64,000 bases of DNA. It comes from Rouxiella sp. S1S-2. GTDB lineage: Bacteria; Pseudomonadota; Gammaproteobacteria; Enterobacterales; Enterobacteriaceae. The stretch is from contig NZ_WFKL01000001.1 of assembly GCF_009208105.1 (NCBI RefSeq), forward strand, positions 1,302,001 through 1,366,000, written 5' to 3'. Position 1 is the first letter of the stretch, and each line of letters begins with the position of its first letter. This document shows, piece after piece, positions 53,514-62,243 of the stretch. Under the pieces are notes generated by a model. It searched no databases. It was not told the DNA's origin and was given only the letters and a program-made list of their open reading frames with translations. The translations under genes and the position numbers were made by a program.

Positions 53514-54227
53514 TTATAAATGCCTGGCGATACCAAAAATCTTTTGCAGCCCTTTTTGGCCTTGGTCGCTGAAATCCAGGCCTCGGCCGTCTAGGTGGCG
53601 GGTTACCCACCCTTTGTTTTCAAACAGGGTGAGCAGGGCGGCACCGAGTTGGCCGCCAAGATGATAGCGGCGTTCGCTCCAGTCCAGGCAGGGACAGCAG
53701 AATTTCCGGCGTGAAAGGGCAGGAAAACAGACAAGGCCAAGCGCCTCAAGCTGACGTTGACCCCGCGCAGTCAGTGCGTCACCCTCGGCGGAGATCCACA
53801 GCTCAGCCTGCATAAACTGATATACGGCGACGGCAATCTCACCCGCCAGATGGTCATAACAGGTTCTCGCCTGCCGCAGGTGAACCGGCGTTGTCACCGG
53901 CGGACGCGGTTGCGCCCTCCACGACATTCCCATCATTAATTCCAATAGCTCGGCAACGTCGTGACCGGCTAAACGATAGTAACGATGCCGCCCCTGAGAC
54001 AGGCAGTTGATAAAACCTTCTTCACTCAGGCGCGCGAGATGGGCGCTGGCGGTGGAGGCCGAAATATCTGCCACGGCGCTGAGTTCGGTGGCGGTATAGG
54101 CACGTCCGTCCATGAGTGCACACAGCATGCGGGCACGAGACTTATCCGCCATCGCGGCCGCCGTAGCCGCCAAACGATCCTCTGGGTGGGTAGCTGAAAC
54201 TGCCGTGGGTGTCTGATTGGCGGGCAT
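53514..54227 (-). CDS. ArsR-family transcriptional regulator
   Basis: A 237-residue regulator whose winged helix occupies about residues 20-95 (SRARMLCALMDGRAYTATELSAVADISASTASAHLARLSEEGFI). A long C-terminal domain carries a Cys pair (FCCPCLDWSERRYHLGG) that could sense metal or redox. I start at MPANQTPTAV (54227) behind GGAG, not at 54269, which overlaps the next gene. It lies 26 bases after the TSUP permease gene and is probably in its operon. Confidence 0.82.
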   Translation of the reverse strand: MPANQTPTAVSATHPEDRLAATAAAMADKSRARMLCALMDGRAYTATELSAVADISASTASAHLARLSEEGFINCLSQGRHRYYRLAGHDVAELLELMMGMSWRAQPRPPVTTPVHLRQARTCYDHLAGEIAVAVYQFMQAELWISAEGDALTARGQRQLEALGLVCFPALSRRKFCCPCLDWSERRYHLGGQLGAALLTLFENKGWVTRHLDGRGLDFSDQGQKGLQKIFGIARHL

Positions 54228-54253
54228 ACATTTCTCCAGGTTGATGAGATTTT

Positions 54254-55000
54254 TTACAGTGAACGCCAAATCATTTCAACGCCAAGCAGCAGCAGGCAAA
54301 CAAGAAAACCGCGCTTGAATGCCTGCGGGCTGATTTTTTGGCGCAGCTTTTGTCCACCGATCATGCCGAGCATGGCTGGGATAACCGCCAGTGCCGATGT
54401 GCCAAAAGCCTCGGTATGCAACGCACCATGCCAGCCTAAACCTGCGGCCAGCGCAAAGGTCGAGACGGTAAAAGAGAGGCCCAGCGCCTGCACTAGCGAG
54501 TCTTTTTCCAGCCCCAGCGACTGTAGCCAGGGTACCGCGGGGATAACAAAGACGCCGGTTCCCCCGGTAAGCAGGCCGGTTGTCAGGCCAATCAGCGGCG
54601 ACAGCCACACTTCTAGCCGTGCGCCGACGTAAAGTGGTTTGGCAAACAGGGTCCAGACAGCGTAAACCACTAAAGCCATACCCAGCGCCAGCGTGGTGTG
54701 ATGATTACTGCCCGTCGCCAGCCAATGGCTGCCGAGCATAGTGCCTGCAACAATCATTACCATCATCGGCCACAGTCGAACGCAGAGTCGAGTCAGGCCA
54801 GTTGTCCCCCGCAGCTGCAGCAAGTTAGTGATGAACGAGGGTAAAAGCAGCAGTCCTGCCGCCGTCGCCGGTGAAATAAGTGAACCCAGCAGCCCCATCG
54901 CCACTGTCGGCAGCCCCATGCCGGTAATGCCTTTAATCGTTCCGGCCAGCAAGAAGGTAGCCGCAATCATGGTCAGCATCGCAGGTGTAAATTCACTCAT
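54254..55000 (-). CDS. TSUP (TauE/SafE) family permease
   Basis: A 248-residue membrane protein with about eight spans in two TauE repeats (TIKGITGMGLPTVAMGLLGSLISP, LIGLTTGLLTGGTGVFVIPAVPWLQ). The family exports or imports sulfite, sulfonates or related anions. The downstream ArsR gene with a Cys-pair domain suggests control by a sulfur species or metal. Substrate not assigned. Confidence 0.85.
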   Translation of the reverse strand: MSEFTPAMLTMIAATFLLAGTIKGITGMGLPTVAMGLLGSLISPATAAGLLLLPSFITNLLQLRGTTGLTRLCVRLWPMMVMIVAGTMLGSHWLATGSNHHTTLALGMALVVYAVWTLFAKPLYVGARLEVWLSPLIGLTTGLLTGGTGVFVIPAVPWLQSLGLEKDSLVQALGLSFTVSTFALAAGLGWHGALHTEAFGTSALAVIPAMLGMIGGQKLRQKISPQAFKRGFLVCLLLLGVEMIWRSL

Positions 55001-55169
55001 GGTTTTTGATTTCCTATTGGTCTGATTATGCCGCCATCTTGCGCGTACGCCATCAGTGATGCTTCGTCAGCCAGCGAAATATGCCTACAGTGTAAACTGA
55101 ACGACCAGTAGACAATCGTCCAAACAGTGATTTGAGCGATATATTTAGTAACACTTGTGTAAATTTTCA

Positions 55170-55188
55170 AATGATAATGATTATTAAT
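55170..55188. promoter_or_regulatory. Fur-box-like sequence
   Basis: AAATGATAATGATTATTAA resembles the Fur consensus GATAATGATAATCATTATC and has a near-palindromic core TGATAAT-G-ATTATTA. It could link either neighbour to iron status; weak evidence. Confidence 0.4.
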
Positions 55189-55326
55189 CGTAAAGTAACT
55201 TTCGTCAGATAAATCTTAAATGTTAATATGCTTTTAGTCCCCCCTTATACAGAGCTAACGCCGTCTCAAGCGAGTGCCGGAGATAAGCGCCGGGAGGGGG
55301 AGTCCCTGTCACTATCCGAATCAGCG

Positions 55327-55335
55327 TCTATACTT
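55327..55335 (+). promoter_or_regulatory. Sigma-S type -10 element of osmC
   Basis: TCTATACTT matches the extended -10 favoured by sigma-S (CTATACTT), about 30 bases before the osmC ATG. E. coli osmC has an RpoS-dependent promoter, and Crl, which assists sigma-S, is encoded in this window. Confidence 0.65.
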
Positions 55336-55365
55336 ATTCCTGTGTTAAACAGAGCAGAGGAAATT

Positions 55366-55797
55366 ATGGCTATCAAAAAGTATGGACAGGCTCATTGGGA
55401 AGGCGACATCAAGCAGGGTAAAGGGACCATTACGACGGAGAGTGGTGCTCTGAAAGATCAGCCCTACGGCTTCAATACCCGTTTTGAGGGGAAAGCCGGT
55501 TCAAACCCAGAAGAGTTGATTGGCGCTGCACACGCAGCCTGTTTCTCGATGGCACTTTCATTAATGCTGGGAGAAGAAGGTTTCACTCCCGAAGGCATTG
55601 ATACTAAAGCGACAGTTTCACTTGATAAAGTCGACGGCGGTTTTGCGATCAGTGCAATCGCGTTAGACAGTCACATCAAACTGCCGGGGATTTCAGAAGA
55701 TAAATTCGACAGCATCATCAAAAAGGCTAAAGAAGGTTGCCCAGTGTCGAAACTGCTTAAAGCTGAAATTACCCTTAAATATGAGTTAGATAATTAA
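55366..55797 (+). CDS. osmC: Osmotically inducible peroxiredoxin OsmC
   Basis: A 143-residue OsmC that reduces organic hydroperoxides through two Cys, in AHAACFSMALSLML and KEGCPVSKLL. The start MAIKKYGQAHWEGD at 55366 follows AGAGGAAATT and matches E. coli OsmC over its length. The homodimer is cytoplasmic. Confidence 0.95.
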   Translation: MAIKKYGQAHWEGDIKQGKGTITTESGALKDQPYGFNTRFEGKAGSNPEELIGAAHAACFSMALSLMLGEEGFTPEGIDTKATVSLDKVDGGFAISAIALDSHIKLPGISEDKFDSIIKKAKEGCPVSKLLKAEITLKYELDN

Positions 55798-55871
55798 ATT
55801 TTTTTAGGCAACTCATTTTGACCCGCAGTGCGCAATAGCGTTTTCTCAGATGACCGCTGAAACTTCAGTGG

Positions 55872-56318
55872 TCATCCTCCAGCCTCTTCCCCCGTTTTTA
55901 AAAATCTCTGACTATGGTCGGCTTCTAACTTTTTTACACTGTCATAACGGCCAAATAAGCGGTAGCGATTGAGCGCAATCCCGTTGTAGCAGGCATCTCT
56001 GAAACGCAGCGGCAAAATACGCAACGCGGCCATCGCTCGCCAAGGAAAGGGTAAAAAAGACATGACGCGAAATATGGCTTCTGAGCGTTTATAAACGTGG
56101 TCGCCGTCAATCAACACAATAGTATTGACGTTTTCGGGTGAGAGTCCGGCCCAAATCGACAGCGCGCGTCCCGCCTCGGATTGCACCGGTGCCATTCTAA
56201 CGCTGTGTTTTTTATCGTGGCGAATCAGAAAGTTGACCCAGCCGTTACAGAGCCGACAAACGCCGTCGTAGATAATCACGCGTTCACCTGGCTGCAGATA
56301 GGGTGCTGAATTATCCAT
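55872..56318 (-). CDS. DCC-family thiol-disulfide oxidoreductase (DUF393)
   Basis: A 148-residue protein with the DxxCxxC signature in YDGVCRLCNGWVNFL, plus IVLIDGDHVYKRSEAIFRV and YRLFGRYDSV, the hallmarks of the DUF393/YuxK group. Redox partner unknown. It overlaps the upstream MATE gene by 8 bases, so the two are probably co-translated. Confidence 0.85.
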   Translation of the reverse strand: MDNSAPYLQPGERVIIYDGVCRLCNGWVNFLIRHDKKHSVRMAPVQSEAGRALSIWAGLSPENVNTIVLIDGDHVYKRSEAIFRVMSFLPFPWRAMAALRILPLRFRDACYNGIALNRYRLFGRYDSVKKLEADHSQRFLKTGEEAGG

Positions 56319-57774
56319 TGGCTGTCACCTCCTCTTTAGTGGACTGCAGGTCTTTTGGCGGCCGTGGATATTTCCAGAGCCAGCGACCACTGGCCATGCG
56401 CCAATAGAAGAACGCCCCGCGCACAATCCAGTCCAGGAACATGCCCAGCCACACGCCGACTACGCCAAAGCCCAGCACGACACCCATGGTATAACCCGCC
56501 ACGATGCGGCACCCCCACATTCCGAGCATTGAAACCCACATGGTAAAGCGTGCATCGCGCGCGCCTTTTAATCCTGCGGGTAACACCCAGGAGGCGGCCC
56601 AGAATGGAATAAAGGCGGCGTTGAGCCAAACCAAAATTTTCACCACGTCAATGACGTCTTCTTCGCGGGTGTAAAATGATGCGAGCATGCCTGCCAGCGG
56701 CACCGACAGCAGTGCCAGCGAACAAATGCCTATGGCCGAAAGCCAGTAAACGTGGCGTAGCTGAAACTCGGCCTGACCTATTTCGCCTTTGCCCAAGCGG
56801 GTGCCGACGATAATCGTGGCCGATGAGCCGAGGGCGTTACCCGGCAGGTTAATTAACGACGCAATGGAGAAGGCGATAAAGTTACCGGCAATCACGTTGG
56901 TACCCATGCCGGCAACGAAAACTTGCGTCAGCAGCTTGCCGCCGTTAAATAGCACAGACTCGATGCTGGCCGGAATACCAATGCCCAACACCTCAACCAA
57001 AATGTTGGTGTTGATACGGGTAAAATAGCTTTTTAATGAGATTTTTAACGAGGGATTGAAGCCGATAGCCAGCACGTACAGCACCGCGGCGGCACCAATA
57101 TAGCGCGAAATCGTTAAGCCTAATCCCGCACCGATAAAGCCCAGACCTTTCCACGAAAAGCAGCCATAGATCAGTACGGTGGTAATCACGATGTTAAGAA
57201 TGTTCATGCCGCCGTTAATCAGCATCGGAATTTTAGTATTACCTGCCCCGCGCAGTGCTCCACAGCCGATAAGTGCAATAGCCGCCGCCGGATAGCTCCA
57301 CACCGTGACCCGCAAATAACTCAACGCCAAGGCTTTTACTTGCGGCGCCGCATTACCGGCAATTAAATTAATAATACTTTGTCCGCAAAATTCGATGATA
57401 AGCGCGAGAATAATGGCGAACAACGTCATGATAATAAGCGACTGCCGGGCAGCATCGCGTGCGCGTTCGTGATTAAGCTTACCGAGACTAAAGGCGACCA
57501 CCACCGTAGTACCGAGATCGATAGCGGCAAAAAATGAAATTACCACCATATTAAAGCTGTCTGCCAGACCTACACCAGCCATGGCTTCTTTGCCTAACCA
57601 ACTGACAAGAAAGGTACTTAACACCCCCATCAGCAATACACAGGCATTCTCAAAGAAGATAGGCACGGCCAGCGGCGTTATCTCTCGCCAAAACAGTACC
57701 CGATAGGAACGCCGCTTGGGATACCAAGGGGTACGCTTGATAGCGTTGAGCGCAGAGGCTCTAAGGTTTTGCAA
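56311..57774 (-). CDS. MATE family efflux transporter
   Basis: A 487-residue multidrug and toxin extrusion protein with twelve spans in two MatE repeats. N-terminal FWREITPLAVPIFFENACVLLMG and the LRGAGNTKIPMLING motif of the family are visible; it is closest in feel to E. coli YeeO/EmmdR-type members. The substrate is not deducible. The DUF393 gene follows with overlap. Confidence 0.88.
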   Translation of the reverse strand: MQNLRASALNAIKRTPWYPKRRSYRVLFWREITPLAVPIFFENACVLLMGVLSTFLVSWLGKEAMAGVGLADSFNMVVISFFAAIDLGTTVVVAFSLGKLNHERARDAARQSLIIMTLFAIILALIIEFCGQSIINLIAGNAAPQVKALALSYLRVTVWSYPAAAIALIGCGALRGAGNTKIPMLINGGMNILNIVITTVLIYGCFSWKGLGFIGAGLGLTISRYIGAAAVLYVLAIGFNPSLKISLKSYFTRINTNILVEVLGIGIPASIESVLFNGGKLLTQVFVAGMGTNVIAGNFIAFSIASLINLPGNALGSSATIIVGTRLGKGEIGQAEFQLRHVYWLSAIGICSLALLSVPLAGMLASFYTREEDVIDVVKILVWLNAAFIPFWAASWVLPAGLKGARDARFTMWVSMLGMWGCRIVAGYTMGVVLGFGVVGVWLGMFLDWIVRGAFFYWRMASGRWLWKYPRPPKDLQSTKEEVTANG

Positions 57775-58066
57775 AATAGTTCCAGCTTTATTGAAAAGTG
57801 AATTTCACTAAATAAGCATGATTAAAGAATAACAATTATGCAAAATCTTTTTGTATCAGATTTTTTAAATTAAACCGTTATTTCAAGCTGGTTGAACAGG
57901 CGAACCACCGGGAGGGGGATTCGCCCATCATGGACTAGTCGATAAGGCGATTCTTGGCGCTTTCTCACTGAGCCAAGTTCTACGATGATGGTCTGCATCA
58001 GGTAGCGAGGCCGCGGCCACGATGCCTATTGTATTAACTATCATTCAACAGTGAAAAGGGTTTCCA
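57775..58066. other. Gene-free stretch between MATE and AhpD-like genes
   Basis: About 290 bases holding two divergent promoters. A GC-rich part at 57900-58020 contains GGCGATTCTTGGCGC and GCGAGGCCGCGGCC. No gene, known operator or terminator was recognised. Confidence 0.3.
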
Positions 58067-58546
58067 ATGAACCAGCGTTTAGATTACTTCCAGCTTTCTT
58101 CCGCACTGGCTAAAAAATATCTCGATTTTAATACTGCGGTAGGCAACAGCGCGGTGGTGAAGGAGTTCAAGATACTGGTCACCGTGCGAGCCTCGCAGAT
58201 TAATGCCTGCGGTTTTTGTCTGGATATGCACGTTAAAGAAGCCAAGATTTGGGGTGAACGCGAGCTACGAGTGCACCACATCGCTATCTGGCGTGAGTCA
58301 CCGCTGTTTAGCCCCCGCGAACGGGCGGCGCTGGAGTGGACCGAGGCGCTGACCACGCTTTCTGCTCAAGGCGTGTCGGATGAAATCTATGACCACGTGC
58401 GTACCCACTTTTCAGAAGAGGAACTTTCCGACCTCAGCTTCCTGGTGGTGGCGATTAACGGCTGGAACCGTCTAAACGTTGCTGTTCGCATGAAGCCGGG
58501 ATCGGCCGACGCCGCGTACGGGCTTGATAAGGCAGGGCTTAACTGA
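58067..58546 (+). CDS. AhpD-like carboxymuconolactone decarboxylase family protein
   Basis: A 159-residue protein with the redox motif CGFCLDMH (C-x-x-C and following His), as in AhpD-type peroxidase reductants, and a second helix WTEALTTL. The family covers alkylhydroperoxidase-like and carboxymuconolactone decarboxylase enzymes; the Cys motif points to the former. It is convergent with the MocR-type regulator gene after 73 bases. Confidence 0.87.
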   Translation: MNQRLDYFQLSSALAKKYLDFNTAVGNSAVVKEFKILVTVRASQINACGFCLDMHVKEAKIWGERELRVHHIAIWRESPLFSPRERAALEWTEALTTLSAQGVSDEIYDHVRTHFSEEELSDLSFLVVAINGWNRLNVAVRMKPGSADAAYGLDKAGLN

Positions 58547-58619
58547 GTTTGCGTCGCGCGACATTGGCGTTATCGCGGCAGCTTAGCGTTATTACGGATA
58601 AGGTGCCGCGCAATACTTC

Positions 58620-60035
58620 TCACAGCAATGCCAGAATCTTTAGGCCGATTTTCTCGGCCTGGTGCTGCGATTCAATATTGGTAAAGCCGATAAGCAGTCC
58701 GCGCTCACCCTGGCTGTTGTTGCTCCAGCTCGACAGCGCGTGAGTATAAAGCCCGTTCTCGCGCATGCGGGCGGCAATTCTGGCGTCGTTGAGCGGAGCG
58801 CGTAAACGCAGAACCAAATGCATGCCGCCGGGCTGCGGGTCGATGGTTATATAGTGGCCGAGTATCTTACTCAGCCCGGCTACCGCCATCGCTCGCCGTT
58901 CTGCATAGAGTTTTCGCATTCGGTGAATGTGTCGCGAAAAATGCCCCTCCATCATCATATCGCTGACGATAGCCTGCGGCATTTCGTTCATTCCTTCAAA
59001 AAAACTCAGGCTGGCGCGCTCAAAGTGTTCGACCTGTTGCTCGGGCACCACTAGATAGGCCAGCCTAATCCCCGGAAAAAGTACCTTGCTAAAGGTGCCG
59101 CAGTATAAAACCCGCCCCTGATTATCCAGGCTTTTCAACGCCGGAAGTGGACGGCTGACGTAGCGATATTCTCCGTCGTAGTCGTCTTCAATAATCCATG
59201 CCTGCTGGCACGCGGCCCATTCAAGCAGCGCGAGACGTCTGGGCAGTGAGAGCGAAACACACAGCGGACTTTGATGCGCTGGCGTCACAATGGCCGCACG
59301 GGCGTGTTCCGCCCGTTTCATTCCCTCAGACACCTGAATTCCTTGTGCATCAACCGGCACGGCAATTTGCTTTATCTGCGCACCTCGCAGCAGTTCGCGG
59401 GTCAGGGGAAAACCGGGGTCCTCCACCCACACTTCATCGTTGGGTTTGAGCAGTGTGTGTAAAATCAGCTGCAGCGTGCCGCGATACCCCGACGTGATAA
59501 ACACCTGCGAACCGTTACAGTTAATCCCTCTTGCTATCTGCAAGTAGGCCGCAATCGCGTTGCGCAGCGCCGGTAGACCAAGGTGAGCGGGATATTTCAT
59601 GTCGTTGGGCTGCATGGCTCGCAAGTATCGCGCTCCCAGTCGGGCCCAAATTTTTCGCGGAAAAGCGTCCAGAGCAGGCAATCCCATTTGCAGTGGCATA
59701 ATCGTGCTCGGCTGCATGCCACCGTGGTGAATCTGCGCGGGAACAGCGTTGGCTTTTGGGGCAGACTGTGGCGGTATGTTGGGGGTAACACGCGTACCCG
59801 CCTGGCCTTGGGACTGAATATAACCTTCTGCGGTCAGCAGAGAATAGGCGGCTTCGATAGTACCACGCGCCAGCCCAAGCTCTTTCGCCAATTGTCGCGC
59901 CGAGGGAAGCCTGTCGCCAGGTTTTAGCAGGGCATCGGCAATTGATGCCCTGATACGATGATAAATTTGACGATAAAAAGGCTCATCGCTGAGTCGATCA
60001 AGGGTCATCAATTGACTGCTTTCAGCGGCCTTCAT
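58620..60035 (-). CDS. MocR/PdxR-type GntR regulator with aminotransferase domain
   Basis: A 471-residue MocR-family protein: a GntR winged helix (residues about 15-85, LPSARQLAKELGLARGTIEAAYSLL), a linker, then a class I aminotransferase-like PLP domain with the PLP lysine in YCGTFSKVLFPGIRLAYLV. Such proteins sense PLP or an amino compound. Its ATG overlaps the stop of the upstream LysR gene by 4 bases, an unusual pairing of two regulators in one transcript. Targets could be the adjacent AhpD-like gene. Confidence 0.88.
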   Translation of the reverse strand: MKAAESSQLMTLDRLSDEPFYRQIYHRIRASIADALLKPGDRLPSARQLAKELGLARGTIEAAYSLLTAEGYIQSQGQAGTRVTPNIPPQSAPKANAVPAQIHHGGMQPSTIMPLQMGLPALDAFPRKIWARLGARYLRAMQPNDMKYPAHLGLPALRNAIAAYLQIARGINCNGSQVFITSGYRGTLQLILHTLLKPNDEVWVEDPGFPLTRELLRGAQIKQIAVPVDAQGIQVSEGMKRAEHARAAIVTPAHQSPLCVSLSLPRRLALLEWAACQQAWIIEDDYDGEYRYVSRPLPALKSLDNQGRVLYCGTFSKVLFPGIRLAYLVVPEQQVEHFERASLSFFEGMNEMPQAIVSDMMMEGHFSRHIHRMRKLYAERRAMAVAGLSKILGHYITIDPQPGGMHLVLRLRAPLNDARIAARMRENGLYTHALSSWSNNSQGERGLLIGFTNIESQHQAEKIGLKILALL

Positions 60036-60919
60036 ACTTTTCTCCGGGCAAAAGTGTGTTCACACAGAAAATCGATTAAAGCCCGCAGCCTCGGCGTCAT
60101 GTATCCGCCCGAAGGCCAGAGAATATTGAAAGAGGCGCTGTGTGAGATAAATTCGTTAAGCACACTTTGTAATTTGCCGCTGACAAGCGCCTCACGCGCC
60201 GCAAATTCTGGCAGGCAGGTTATCCCGTTGCCCTGCTGGGCGAAATAAACCTGAGCCTCAAGATTATTGCAAACCATGGATAGCGGGAGATCAAGCGGCA
60301 GTTCGTGCACCAGCGGCCAAGGTTCAATTTTTCCACTGCGGCTAAAACGATAATGCAGACAGCTGTGCTGCGCCAGTTGCTCCGGTAACTGAGGAATGCC
60401 GTGTTTGGCGAGGTAGGCGGGCGAGGCGACAACGAATTTAGTGTAATCGCCGAGCTTGCGCAGGTTGAGCCGCGAATCGGTCATTTCACCGGTGCGGATC
60501 ACTGCGTCGAATCCTTCTTCAATGACATCGACCATTTTGTCGCTAAAGTTCAGTTCCAACTCGACGTCGGGATAGCATGACATAAACTCGCTCAGCACCG
60601 GCAGCATCAGGGAGCCGACCATCGGCAGGCTGATGCGCAGGCGACCCCGTGGATACTGAGATGCAAGGCTAAGCTCGTGCTCGGCGGCCTCATATTCAGC
60701 CAGTATTCTGCGGCTTCGTTCTAGAAAAAGCTGACCTTCGGCAGTCAGCGTCAGACTGCGTGTACTGCGGTGAAATAGCCGCACATTGAGCTTGTTTTCA
60801 AGCCGCGAAATGCTTTTACCGACGGCGGATGCTGAAACGCCCAATGTGCCACCGGCGGCGACGAAACTGCCGGTTTCTGCGACCTGCACAAATACGCCAA
60901 GGCTACTGAGGCTGTCCAT
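60032..60919 (-). CDS. LysR-family transcriptional regulator
   Basis: A 295-residue LysR regulator: HTH at about residues 1-60 (FVQVAETGSFVAAGGTLGVSASAVGKSISRLENKL, LFHRSTRSLTLTAEG) and a LysR substrate-binding domain. The start at MDSLSSLGVF (60919) follows GGGAGATAAA; the ATG-like codon at 60940 is less likely. It is divergent from the esterase/MFS pair across 115 bases, so that operon is its likely target. Most similar in style to CrgA-group regulators. Confidence 0.9.
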   Translation of the reverse strand: MDSLSSLGVFVQVAETGSFVAAGGTLGVSASAVGKSISRLENKLNVRLFHRSTRSLTLTAEGQLFLERSRRILAEYEAAEHELSLASQYPRGRLRISLPMVGSLMLPVLSEFMSCYPDVELELNFSDKMVDVIEEGFDAVIRTGEMTDSRLNLRKLGDYTKFVVASPAYLAKHGIPQLPEQLAQHSCLHYRFSRSGKIEPWPLVHELPLDLPLSMVCNNLEAQVYFAQQGNGITCLPEFAAREALVSGKLQSVLNEFISHSASFNILWPSGGYMTPRLRALIDFLCEHTFARRKV

Positions 60920-61034
60920 TTTATCTCCCATTACGGACAAAATGTTCCGTATATAAAAGAAATTTACCCCACTTTTTCCGTATTCCCTAGCGTTCTATCT
61001 TGAGTTCACGACGTAATCTTCCAGGGAATATCGC

Positions 61035-62243
61035 ATGAAACAGTCAGCTTCGTGGGTCAAAAATCAGCATGATAATAAAAGTCAGTATGAACAGTTTTCT
61101 GCCGTTAATAGCGTGATCGACCAGGCACTAGTGGAAAATCGGCTGGTGGGCGCGGTGGTCATCGTTGCCCATCGGGGGGAGATTTGCTTTCAAATCGCCG
61201 ACGGGTGGGCCGACCGTGAAGCGCAGAAATCGATGTCGCTGAACACCTTGTTTCGCCTGGCGTCGGTGTCCAAACCGATTGTCTCGGCGGCGGCAATGGC
61301 GCTTATTCGTCAGGGGCGTTTGTCTCTTGACCAGCCGTTGGACGCGCTGCTGGCGGATTTTCGCCCAACCTTGGCCAGCGGCGAAGCGGCGACAATTACT
61401 GTGCGCCAACTGCTGAGCCACACCGCCGGACTGGGATACCGTTTTCTTGAAAGTGATGCGCAGGGGCCTTATGCGCAGGCCGGTGTTTCTGATGGGATGG
61501 ACGACGCAACGCAGTCGCTGAGTGAAAACTTGCGTCGGTTGGCCAGCGTGCCACTGCTTTATACACCGGGCACCGCTTGGTGTTATTCACTGGCCATTGA
61601 CGTGTTGGGTGCGGTTATTGAGCAGGTGTGCGGACAACGGCTGGACCAGGCGGTAAAAAGTCTGGTTACCGGCCCTTTAGGCATGAATGACAGCGGCTTC
61701 TATACCCGACAGCCGGAGCGCCTGGCTACGCCTTACGTCAGTGACCGTCCGCGGCCACACATTTTGGCTGAAAATGAATCCGTTTCGCCATTTGAAGAAA
61801 GCGTTGGCATACCTTACTCGCCACATCGCATTCTGAATGCCGAGGCTTTTCCCTCTGGCGGCGCGGGAATGGTGTCCAGCGCACCTGATTTACTGCGTTT
61901 TTTTGAAGTGCTGCGCCAGGGCGGTGAGCCGCTCATTTCTGCAGCACTTATTGATGAGATGGGCCGCGACCAGACGTCGGGTGCCGCGTTGCCTGATGCG
62001 CCGGGATTCGGCTTTGGCCTGGGGTTTTCGGTACTTCGTGACCCGCAGGAGGCCGCGTCGCCCGAGTCGGTGGGAACCTGGCGCTGGGGTGGGGCGTACG
62101 GTCATTCGTGGTTTGTCGACCGCCAACGTGAACTGACGGTGGTGGCGTTGACCAATACGTTGTATGAGGGCATGTCAGGGCAGTTTGTCAGTGATCTGCG
62201 TGACGCGGTCTATGCCAGTCTTTTTAACGGGGATAACTTATGA
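61035..62243 (+). CDS. EstB-like serine esterase (class C beta-lactamase fold)
   Basis: A 402-residue hydrolase with S77-V-S-K80 as SxxK nucleophile motif and a YSL triplet (WCYSLAIDVLG) in place of the YxN of beta-lactamases. WGGAYGHSWFVD matches the WGG motif of EstB-type family VIII carboxylesterases, so an esterase is more likely than a lactamase. No signal peptide is seen. The MFS gene overlaps its stop (ATGA), so enzyme and exporter are translated together. Confidence 0.85.
   Translation: MKQSASWVKNQHDNKSQYEQFSAVNSVIDQALVENRLVGAVVIVAHRGEICFQIADGWADREAQKSMSLNTLFRLASVSKPIVSAAAMALIRQGRLSLDQPLDALLADFRPTLASGEAATITVRQLLSHTAGLGYRFLESDAQGPYAQAGVSDGMDDATQSLSENLRRLASVPLLYTPGTAWCYSLAIDVLGAVIEQVCGQRLDQAVKSLVTGPLGMNDSGFYTRQPERLATPYVSDRPRPHILAENESVSPFEESVGIPYSPHRILNAEAFPSGGAGMVSSAPDLLRFFEVLRQGGEPLISAALIDEMGRDQTSGAALPDAPGFGFGLGFSVLRDPQEAASPESVGTWRWGGAYGHSWFVDRQRELTVVALTNTLYEGMSGQFVSDLRDAVYASLFNGDNL

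Larger units (their letters stand above)
55001..55365. promoter_or_regulatory. Divergent promoter region of the TSUP gene and osmC
   Basis: 365 bases without a gene; the open frame reaching back from osmC to 55228 has no ribosome binding site. It contains a Fur-box-like sequence at 55170-55188 and a sigma-S type -10 at 55327-55335. Confidence 0.5.
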